In this document: piece after piece, positions 56,195 to 64,000 of the stretch
Layout of the letters: the number at the start of each line of letters is the position of its first letter
Numbering within the stretch: the stretch's first letter is position 1
Source of the DNA: Acanthamoeba sp. SK_2022b
Lineage: Eukaryota; Discosea; Longamoebia; Acanthamoebidae
Assembly: GCA_027943245.1 (NCBI GenBank)
Contig: JANDJZ010000060.1
Location: 62,001-126,000, forward strand
Length of the DNA stretch: 64,000 nt
Direction of reading: 5' to 3'
Made by a program: the position numbers and the translations under genes
Notes under the pieces: generated by a model
Databases searched by the model: none
What the model saw: the letters and a program-made list of their open reading frames with translations, nothing else
What the model was told of the DNA's origin: nothing

Positions 56195-59100
56195 TCAGAT
56201 GGTGGGGCAGATGAGGCTAGCATCGGTGAGGGTGAACGACGCAGAGAGGGTGCCAACCTAGAACGAGCACAACAAAGGTGAAGCAGCACGTCAGTAGCAG
56301 CTGCGGGAATTGTTGCGTGGCGGGGCTAACCTGAATATTAAAGAGGCCGGCTTCGGCGACGAACTGCTGCTCGCGGTTGTAGAACGCCAGATCGTGGGTG
56401 GCCAGCGTGAAGGTGGCGACGTGGGACTGACCAGGCATGAGGGTCGCCGTCTTCTCATATCTCTTCAGCAGCTGTTACGGGAGGTAGATAAGTTTCTAAG
56501 AAATCGATACGATCCCAGTCGATCGGTGTGGCAAGGTACCTTGACGGAGGGGGCGACGGTAGCGTAGACGTCGCTTACGAAGAGCTGCACGACCTCCTTA
56601 CCAGGGACCTTACCGGTGTTGGTCACTCGGACCGAGACGGTCAAAGGCTTGCCCGGCGCCACCTTGGTGTCCGACACACGGAGGTTGTCGTAGGCGAAAG
56701 CTGCACGTACACATCCGCCCCCACAACGTAAGCTATTGTAAGGAAGGCGCTCTTCGAGCAAAGGAAGCCTGTACTGGTGTAGCTGAGGCCGAAGCCGAAC
56801 GGGTAGAGCGGAGTGGTGACATCCGAGTACCAGTGCCAGTAGGGCACGTGGATGTCGCCCGTGGTGCGCGGGTAAGTGAATGGCAGCTTGCCCGAAGGGC
56901 TGAACTTACCGAACAGCGCCTCGGCCAAGGGCTCGCCCGCATCTGGCGATGATTTAAACTGGTCAGGCCTCAACATACAACTCAAGCCAAATAGGGGTGA
57001 AAACAACGACGTACATGGACCGGGGAGGTAGGTGTGGACCACGGCCGAGGTGGCGTTGATAATCTCTTCGGGTATGATGCGGGGGCGAGCCTCCACGAGC
57101 ACCAGCACAGTCTTGATCTTCTTGCCGCTCTTGGCGATGGCCTGTGAGAAATGACGGACAACGCACAAAATCAGTCGGTAAAAAATGTAAATAAAAAAGC
57201 GCAATGCGGGCAAGAGGAGCAGGCACATCTTGCACGGTCTTGATGAGCTTGATTTGTGAGAGGGAGATGGTGAGATCGTTGATGTCACCAACGACCTCGG
57301 CTTCGGGACCTTCACCAACGGCCAGGACGACAACATCGGCCTTAGGGCGCGGTCCTTATTAGCACACACGAGCTGCCGGGATAGGCGCAAGGCTGGCGAG
57401 CTTACCGAAGTCTGGATGAAGGCATCGATCTCACGCAGAGCAAAGTCATCGCACTTGTCGAAGTCACAGGCCCCTGTGATATCCCGGGAGGGAGTTCAGT
57501 GGTGGCTTGAGCATTTAGGAGACCGCATGGTAGTGTGCATACCGATGAGCTTAACATCAGAGCCTGAAGGAACCAACGAGTGGAGGCCCTGGTAAATGGT
57601 CGACGTGCCAGGGTAGGGATCGAACTCACTCGGGCTGACCGCACCCTGAAAGCAAAAAAATGGCTGGTAGGTCCGGAGCCCGGAGCCATCAACACTGAGC
57701 TCAGCTCGATCGGGACGCTTACCTGCCAGTGGATCGACCAACCACCGCACTGATTCGGGAGCGAGTTGGCAGCAGGACCAACCAACAGGATCTTCTGGGC
57801 CTGAAATCGAGAGTCGGAGTTTAAAAAGCTGCAGCACTGTTGTGTCTCCCGGAGGCGAAGTGGTGTAACGCACCGTTGCCGACAGAGGAAGCGCGTTGTC
57901 CTCATTCTTAAGAAGCGTGAGGGATTCCCTCACTACGTTCTCGGACTCAAGTCGGTCGCTCTTGCTGCCAACCTAGACCAACTAAAAGTCAGCCACATAC
58001 AAACCAATTAAAAGCCTTATCCAACAGCAGAAGTACCGTGGCGATGTTGGGGTTGGAGAGGTTGGACGCGTAGGGGTTGGTGAACAAACCCAGGTCGTAC
58101 TTGATCTTGAGGATACGCTCAGTGGACTTATCAACAATCTCCCTGATGGCCTGGTCCTCTTGGGCAAGAGTGTACAGGTCATCCGAGAAGGAGTAGTCCT
58201 AACACAAACCGTTGGTACAGGCTGCCTGTAGCAAGCATGGGGGCCAGCAAGCAACTTACCGAAGGGACCATGCTCATGTCCACGCCAGCCTTAAGGGCCA
58301 TCCTGATGGCCTGTAAACGCTTGGTTCGTCAACAGAACAACAACAACAACAATACGAAGAACGTAGGCATGTGCGACATCGTTACCTCCTTGTTGTCGGC
58401 AGCGACGTGGTGGTAGTAGACGAGCTTCTCGATATCGTTCCAATCGGTCACGGCGAAGCCCTCAAAGCCCCAGCTGTCCTTGAGGTAGTGGTTGAGGTAC
58501 TGCTCGGAGGTGTGGACCGGAATGCCGTTGATCGAACCGCTTTTGAACGTAACGAAGTTTAGTCGCCGTGCTCCTACATAGCCGAGTGTACGGCATGGGT
58601 GGTTTACCTGTTGATCATCACATTCTGGGCTCCGGCCTGAACGGCCGCGATGAACGAGGGAGCAAAGTACTGGAGCAGCATCCGATCGGGGATCTGAGAA
58701 GAATCGGCGGTCAGCAACTGGCGGGGACCAGCTCGGAAGATAGGTACTTACCCAGGCTTCGGTCCTGTCCTTACCCGAGATGGGCGCGGGATAGCCCAGG
58801 TAGTGCTTCAGAGAAACGGCCACAGTGGTGGACCATTCCTCAGCGATTTCCTTCTCGTACTCGTCCTCCTCGTTCTGGCGCTTGCGGCACCACACCGAAG
58901 TCTCGAGCTGATCCTGTACACATTCATGGGTGAGAGTTGGTGCCCAACGGCATTCTCTGCGTCAAGGCGGAGACGCTGAGGACAGCAGCGCATGTGTACG
59001 TGGGAGAAGCTCTTGCCCATGTAGCCCTCGACGGCAGCTCGACCATAGGTGGAGATCAGGTAAGGATCCTCGCCAAACTGTGGGATCACCGTGCGCGCAG

Positions 59101-60165
59101 TCAGCAGGCGTCCGACAGAAGGAAATCGTGTGGGAGGAATGGGGCATGGCTTTGCATACGGTCTCGTAGAAGCGAGGCCAGAGGGGCTGGATGCCAAGGC
59201 CAAGAACGGGGGTGAAGGCCCAGGGGATGCCGGCCGTCCTAACCGCAGCGGCCACGCAGTTAAATTGGCCAGAGGCCATCAGTGCATGCGCCACACCGAC
59301 CGGAGTGTCACTCTACCTGGTGTCCTTGGCGGTGATCTTGGCACCCGCATAGGCGAGGATGGGCGACCACGAAGCCGCGAGACCAATGTTGTGAGGGAAC
59401 ATGACAGCGCCGCGCACGTAGTTGGCACCTTCGTTGCGCGCATACCCAAGTGCAGGAGAATCAGTGTGTCGTGGAGGCCAAGAATGATGCGAAGCGGTGG
59501 AGCTTTACCGTGCACGGAGTCTAGACCGTAAATGATGGGCACCGACGAGTTACCGTACTGGATGGCCGCCTCTTGGACTGTGTTGACGAACTCGATCCAC
59601 TGCGTTACGTTCCATGCGATCTCGGGCTTGCCGCTCCGGTTTGGCACAGGCGAGGAGCCGGAGAAGGGCCTTTTGCAACCGGTTAGCCCGGAGAATTAGC
59701 ACTTAAAATGGAATATAAAGAACAAATGGGGAGGTTTGTTGTGGCTATTGCGAGAAGGACGCACGAGTTGAGGTACGAGCCTACTCCGTAGTTCTTGATT
59801 CCGTAAAGGAGTGCTGTCTTGTTGAGTGACGCCAAAAGGTTGCCCTTACCGTCGGACTCCTGGAGCATGCCAATGTCCAGCTATTTCACGAATAATAAAA
59901 ACGTTAAATCAGTCATAGTTGTTGATTTATTGTTGATTGCAATAAAATAGTAATATTTGTCCAAATATTTATCATATATTCACCAATTGACGCGTGGCAG
60001 TACCTGGGTCATTTGGCCAACTTTTTCCTTGAGGGTGAGGCTGGCCATGAGGCGAGCGACAAAGGCATCCCTCTGCGCGGTCCGGGAGGGGCGGGCCGAG
60101 GTTCCTGTCAGCAGTGCCACGGCCAACGCAACCGCAAACAAGAGTGTCCACGTAAGGGTTTTCAT
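56195..60165 (-). CDS. Secreted GH3 beta-glucosidase with fibronectin-III-like C-terminus
   Basis: It hydrolyses terminal beta-D-glucosyl units. The start MKTLTWTLLFAVALAVALLT at 60165 is a signal peptide; the stop is TGA at 56195, with about 17 introns. Landmarks: LTLKEKVGQMTQLDIGML, VPIIYGLDSVHGANYVRGAV, MFPHNIGLAASW, GIPWAFTPVLGLGIQPLWPR, FGEDPYLISTYGRAAVEGY and VAVSLKHYLGYPAPISGKDR. The nucleophile block is GFEGFAVTDWND (Asp in TDW). RESLTLLKNEDNALPLSAT, GEPLAEALFGKFSPSGKLPF and YPFGFGLSYT follow, then the FnIII-like domain VRVTNTGKVPGKEVVQLFV. All expected GH3 parts are present. A role in cyst-wall cellulose or bacterial and plant glucan breakdown is inferred. Confidence 0.94.
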
Positions 60166-60366
60166 GTCGTCGGTGGCTGGCTGGTAGCGGGAAGAGCGAA
60201 GACGATGACCGCAGAGCATTTCTCAGCCCGCGTAGTGCTCGCTTATTGGTGGAGTAGCAACAGTAGTAGCTGATTGGTGGCGGAAACACTTCGTTGGCGC
60301 ACAAACAGGTTGCGAAGGATTTGTACAGCTATAATCGAACATTTACAAGAGGTCGTCACGACACAC

Positions 60367-60732
60367 TTAAAAGGGGGCTGTGACGGACTGGGCCGAGCCA
60401 CCGTTGACGACGAACTGCACGGTCGACTTGCAAGCCTGGCCATTGCCTGAAGAGAAGGTCCACATGTTGGTGGCCCAGCCGGGGGTCATGCTTACGAAGC
60501 CCTGGCCATTGCCGCAGTCGATCTGGACCGAGGTCGAGCCGGGTATGGTGACGGCCAGCCACCAGACGCTTGAGCCGCTGTACCACGTCACCGAGAAGTC
60601 TCCACCCGACGAGTCACAGGGGCATGGGCACTCACAGCTGTCGCTGGCCACGGCAACGGCGACGAAGGCGGAGAGGACCACCGCGAAAAGAAGCGCAAAC
60701 AGAGCACCATAACGGGAAGAGAAGGAAGTCAT
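60367..60732 (-). CDS. Small secreted protein resembling expansin domain 2 (CBM63-like)
   Basis: A single exon of 121 residues. MTSFSSRYGALFALLFAVVL through AVAVAS is a signal peptide, followed by a Cys cluster (CECPCPC). The mature part has VWWLAVTIPGSTSVQIDCGN, then GFVSMTPGWATNMWTFSSG and STVQFVVNGGSAQSV. Surface aromatics and the order of strands recall the C-terminal cellulose-binding half of expansins without the catalytic half. It lies next to the GH3 gene on the same strand. A wall- or cellulose-binding role is inferred; it could be an unrelated small beta-sandwich. Confidence 0.6.
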   Translation of the reverse strand: MTSFSSRYGALFALLFAVVLSAFVAVAVASDSCECPCPCDSSGGDFSVTWYSGSSVWWLAVTIPGSTSVQIDCGNGQGFVSMTPGWATNMWTFSSGNGQACKSTVQFVVNGGSAQSVTAPF

Positions 60733-61212
60733 TGTTGTAAAAGCAGCAGAAAGGTGCGGTGGTGTCTGTTCAGGGGGCGACTTCCTTTCGACTGGGTGAA
60801 AAGAAGCGAGGCTTGTGTAGGAGAGTTGGTGGTGTGGATCGGCTCTTGAAGGGCTATTTATGTGGAGGCAGCCAGGAGTTAGAATGGGGGCATATGTGAG
60901 GTAGTATAGGAGCCACAGTGCCTGATCAGCGCTCATTCATGGTGCTGGTGTGAAGCCCACTCCCTCAACAGCTGATGTTGGTCCAGTTGATGAACTAGGT
61001 TGCACAGGCCACAGACATGGAGCCCTAATAAGTGACGACTTCGAACTCCCGCCCGGTCGGTTAGACAATCGCAACTTCTGCTCCACAGGCCGGAAGTCTG
61101 CAGCTCTTCGTCGCACAGACGACCCAAACTCCCAAAAGACGTATGCGTAACATTTCTTCTCTTTACGAATTTTGTCGACACATGACCCACGGCTTGGGTG
61201 AGGCGGGATTTT
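60733..61212. other. Intergenic spacer (480 bp)
   Basis: It holds the promoter of the small secreted protein and the 3' region of the MORN gene. No convincing coding or RNA feature was seen. Confidence 0.4.
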
Positions 61213-63209
61213 TTACTGCACGACGCAGCTGGCAATCCGCCGCCTGCCCGACCTCTCGCGGTCCTTCTTCTGGTTCAGCGCCTCCTGCTCTACGCGCTTC
61301 CTCTGCGCGATCCTCTGCATGTAGGCTTCCACGAGCACCATCATCTCCTGGGGCAGCACGGGACCCGGCGTAGAGATCCGCTTGCTGCGCCTTCGCTTCG
61401 ATGTGGAAGTGGAGGACGAAGAGGATAGAGCGGTGACGGCGCCGTCGTGCTCGGAGCCTGAATCGCGCAGCCCAGCCAGCCTGGCGACAGAATCTCTGCG
61501 CTCCTTGCCGCTGGCGCTTCCTGAGCTGGCGCTGTCGTCGAGCGGGGTGAGCGCGTCGGAGGGCTTCCACTCTGCCATGTCGCGCTCAGAATCCTTTTCC
61601 TTCTCCTTGCCCTTGGACCGGCCGCCATGGTGGTGGTGGTGCATCGTCACCAGATCCATCATCATCTTGCTCACGGCGGTTACGCTGGTGCTCCTCTTCT
61701 CGGACGTAGACTGTCGGAGGCACAAGGACTTCGGTAAGACTCGTTTCCAGAATAAAACAGGTCTATGGAGGGCCACGTACTCTCTGGTCCGCCAAGAGCA
61801 GCTCCGGATTGCTTCCCACATACTCCACGCACAGCACAACCAGCGACTGCACCATGAACCTGGCGGGGGAGATAGGGAAAGGGAACACGACCTGAGCAGG
61901 AGGTACGGGGAGGTGGCTGTTGGGGCAGGTGCGTACTTTTGCTTGGGATCCTCGACGCGGCATCCGTGGTGCCAGGTCTCGTGGCGTATACGGCCGTGGG
62001 CGTAGGTGTACACGCCCTTGCCATGCTTCTTGTCCTCCACCCACTCGCCTTCGAATTTGTCGCCGTTGGCGAACTGCAGCTCGCCCTTGCCCGTGCGCTT
62101 GTCCTTGGTCCACTGGCCCACGTACTTGTCGGCATTGTGGAATGTGTGGATACCGAAGCCGTCCCGCAGCCCGGATTTCCACTCGCCCTTGTAGTGTGAG
62201 CCCGACTTCCACACCATCTCGCCCCAGCCCTCCTTCCGGTCGTTCTGCCACCAGCCTGGTGGACACCCACACACGTGTAAGCTAGAGGCCTCTAGCTCAA
62301 AGGCTCGAGTCAGCTCTGGCGGGTGGGGTACCTTCGTAGTGCACACGCTCTGCCTCGTCATCCTCAGCGAATGTGATCCGGCCCTGGCCGTATCGTTTGC
62401 CATTCCACCAGGAGCCCACGTAGCGCACCTGTGGATTCTGCCATGTCATCACTCCCTCGCCGTGCATCTGGTTGTTCTCCCAACCGCCCTTGTACACTTG
62501 GCCTGCAAGCGTAGGAACCGTCAGCAGTCGGCACACCCATAAATTTGGGATTCTTGGATTGGAGGGAAGAGAGAAAAAGAGGCGCACCTGTGGGCCACTT
62601 CATCGAGCCCGTTCCTTGCATCATGTCGTCCTTCCACTGGCCCTTGTAGATACAACCGTTTCGCCAGCGCAGCTTTCCCTTGCCGTGGCGTCGGCCGGCG
62701 CGGAAGTCGCCGTCGTAGTCGATGCGGCCACGGGGATCGTCGGCGCTGTAGACAAGTCGACCTCGACCCTCCCAACGCCCGCGCCTAATCTGGCCGACGT
62801 AGCGCTCGTGGTAGGGCTTGACTCGCTGGACCATACCGGCAATGGACCCCTCGCGACATGCCTGCAGGTCGGCGTTCATGAAAGAGCTGGTCTCATCGTC
62901 ATCTTCTTCTACAGCCTCCCCGTCCACTTCCTGGCTCTCCTGTCCTCTGTAGTTGAGGACAATATTGGGACTGTGGTTAGGCTGTTCTCGTGCTCCATCT
63001 TCCTCCTCCTCGTCGCTGCTGGTCGTCGCGTTGGCGCTCGTATCGACAAGGGGGGCAGAAGATGTTGCTGCCCCGTTCTGTTGTTGCTGTTTACTGACGT
63101 TGGCTTGGGCGAGGCTATCCTCGTCCATGCTGTCGTGCTGTGGCTGTTCTGCTCGACCTCTGTGATCCATCAAAACCTCCTCCATGCTGCTGTGTAGTGT
63201 AGCGCTCAT
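61213..63209 (-). CDS. MORN-repeat protein, nine repeats
   Basis: The start is MSATLHSSMEEVLMDHRG at 63209 and the stop TAA at 61213; six or so exons. A disordered acidic N-terminus of ~130 residues precedes nine MORN units, from YVGQIRRGRWEGRGRL through YKGQWKDDMMQGTGSMKW, YVGQWTKDKRTGKGELQF and FEGEWVEDKKHGKGVYTY. After the repeats comes a short hydrophobic helix (FMVQSLVVLCVEYVGSNPEL). The Ser/Lys-rich tail has a His run, a basic patch (STSKRRRSKRIS) and a terminal helix (MMVLVEAYMQRIAQRKRVEQ). MORN repeats commonly bind membranes or act as cytoskeletal scaffolds. No kinase or SET domain is attached, so this is a scaffold candidate. Confidence 0.88.
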
Positions 63210-63828
63210 CGTCGCTGAATGGTTTGCTCGCGTACTGCCTTCTTTCCAAGCTCGTTTCAGTTGTAGTTGTGTGGAGGAGGAGCGGTTATCTGCTGTGGCG
63301 ACGTGCTTTGTGACTCAGGTGTAGTTGTGTGGTGGCTCTTGGATTTGGGAGGCTCTCTCACCCTCTGCGTTTCTTTCTTCTACGGCGGCGTTCAACGACC
63401 TTTGGCTCGAGACAATGCTGGCTGGGGGGGGGGGCACGTAGCGGAGGCTAGGGTGCTGCCAAGCGAACTCCTCCTCCGCCGAATGCCCGCATGTTTTCGC
63501 GCGACTGGCGTGCATTCCGCAGGCGCGTCTGGCACTCCGTACTCAGCTCATGTACATCACTGCTACCGCACCTCATCATCAGCTGCCAGTCTTGCTCGTC
63601 TCCGGCTGCGCCTCCCGCGAAATTCTTTCCTCTTTTCGCCCGATCCCACGCCGGTTGTCCCTCCTCGCCAACCCACGGTTCGAGTGCCGTCGAGTGCCGC
63701 AGATATCAGAAATTCTACTGGTAGGTGTTGTGGCATGTATGGCATGTTTCACACAAATTTGGCGTCACAAAGAAATGGCAGATCAAAGTACAGGTTCCTA
63801 GCAAGCCATTGCGCGGAAGAGAGGAAGC
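63210..63828. promoter_or_regulatory. Divergent intergenic region at the right end
   Basis: About 620 bp between the MORN start and the last gene's start. It contains a G homopolymer near 63424-63434. No convincing coding feature was seen; a 5' untranslated exon is possible. Confidence 0.35.
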
Positions 63829-64000
63829 ATGGAACACACGGTGGAAGCTCAGCTGCGGCGTGAGCTGGAGCAGGAGCGCTGTGCCCGTAAGCAGCTTGAA
63901 GAGGAACTGCGTGCCTTGCGCACCCAAGTGGCTCAGCAGGGTGCTTTTTTATTTTTCTTTTTTATTATTATTGATAATTATGAGATTAATTCCACGATAA
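63829..64000 (+). CDS. Coiled-coil protein, first exon only (3' truncated)
   Basis: ATG at 63829 opens MEHTVEAQLRRELEQERC and continues as an uninterrupted Glu/Arg/Leu heptad-like helix (KQLEEELRALRTQVAQQ). It ends at a donor (CAGCAGG|gtgctt, ~63941) followed by a T-rich intron start. The rest lies beyond the window, so no function can be assigned. Confidence 0.55.
   Translation, partial: MEHTVEAQLRRELEQERCARKQLEEELRALRTQVAQQGAFLFFFFIIIDNYEINSTI

Noticed and set aside
1..64000. Bacterial features, tRNA/rRNA genes, CRISPR arrays, transposons or integrated viral genes
   Set aside because: I scanned for tRNA-like cloverleaf ends, regularly spaced repeats, transposase or reverse-transcriptase motifs and capsid- or polymerase-like proteins, and saw none that I could support.

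Overview
This window is nuclear DNA from a GC-rich, intron-dense protist. The gene content and style (many short GT-AG introns of about 50-150 bp, very short intergenic spacers, homopolymer and CA/TG/AAC tracts inside introns, no operons, no tRNA, rRNA or CRISPR) fit an Acanthamoeba-type amoebozoan. That placement is inference; no database was searched. Twenty-four genes are called, two of them cut by the window ends. Reading frames were rebuilt by joining exons at splice sites with matching phase. Where every exon was checked the total coding length divides by three: 1,409 aa for the SPX fusion, 576 aa for the 12-14 kb gene, 391 aa for the 15.8-17.5 kb gene.

Layout. 1-2167 (+) is the C-terminal kinase/FATC end of a DNA-PKcs-like PIKK. 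2336-4648 (-) is a Ste24/ZMPSTE24 CAAX protease. 5326-11564 (+) is a 21-exon gene that reads as one chain: SPX domain, 12-TM MFS transporter, thymidylate-kinase-like P-loop kinase, DUF2252. 12.0-17.5 kb holds three genes of unknown function. 18370-21420 (+) encodes a lumenal BPI/TULIP-like domain joined to two PqiA-like membrane modules. 21556-24439 (-) is a citrate synthase with an N-terminal PTS2 peroxisomal signal. 24670-28236 (-) holds a conserved unknown protein and a questin-oxidase-like protein. NPRL3 (GATOR1; -) and RMC1/Mic1 (Mon1-Ccz1 regulator; +) are divergent at 28.6-35.7 kb. 35883-38629 (+) joins a PD-(D/E)XK nuclease-like domain to a protein kinase. 38820-43645 (-) is a tandem pair of sialate O-acetylesterase paralogues; the second has lost catalytic Ser and His and gained a C-terminal membrane anchor.

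The right part holds a hotdog thioesterase, a C20orf27/ADISSP-like protein (+), a PhyH dioxygenase, a talin-F0-like/PH/RhoGAP/SH3 protein, a SAPS-domain PP6 regulatory subunit, a GH3 beta-glucosidase, a small secreted expansin-domain-2-like protein, a nine-MORN-repeat protein, and the first exon of a coiled-coil gene (+).

Functional themes are lysosome and TOR signalling (NPRL3, RMC1, SAPS/PP6), peroxisome and lipid metabolism (citrate synthase, PhyH, thioesterase, PqiA-like protein), glycan and cellulose handling (two SIAE proteins, GH3, expansin-like protein), and phosphate sensing (SPX fusion). The strongest candidate for something undescribed is the SPX-MFS-TMPK-DUF2252 fusion. Next come the nuclease-kinase fusion, the TULIP-PqiA fusion, the talin-head RhoGAP and the membrane-anchored SIAE pseudoenzyme.
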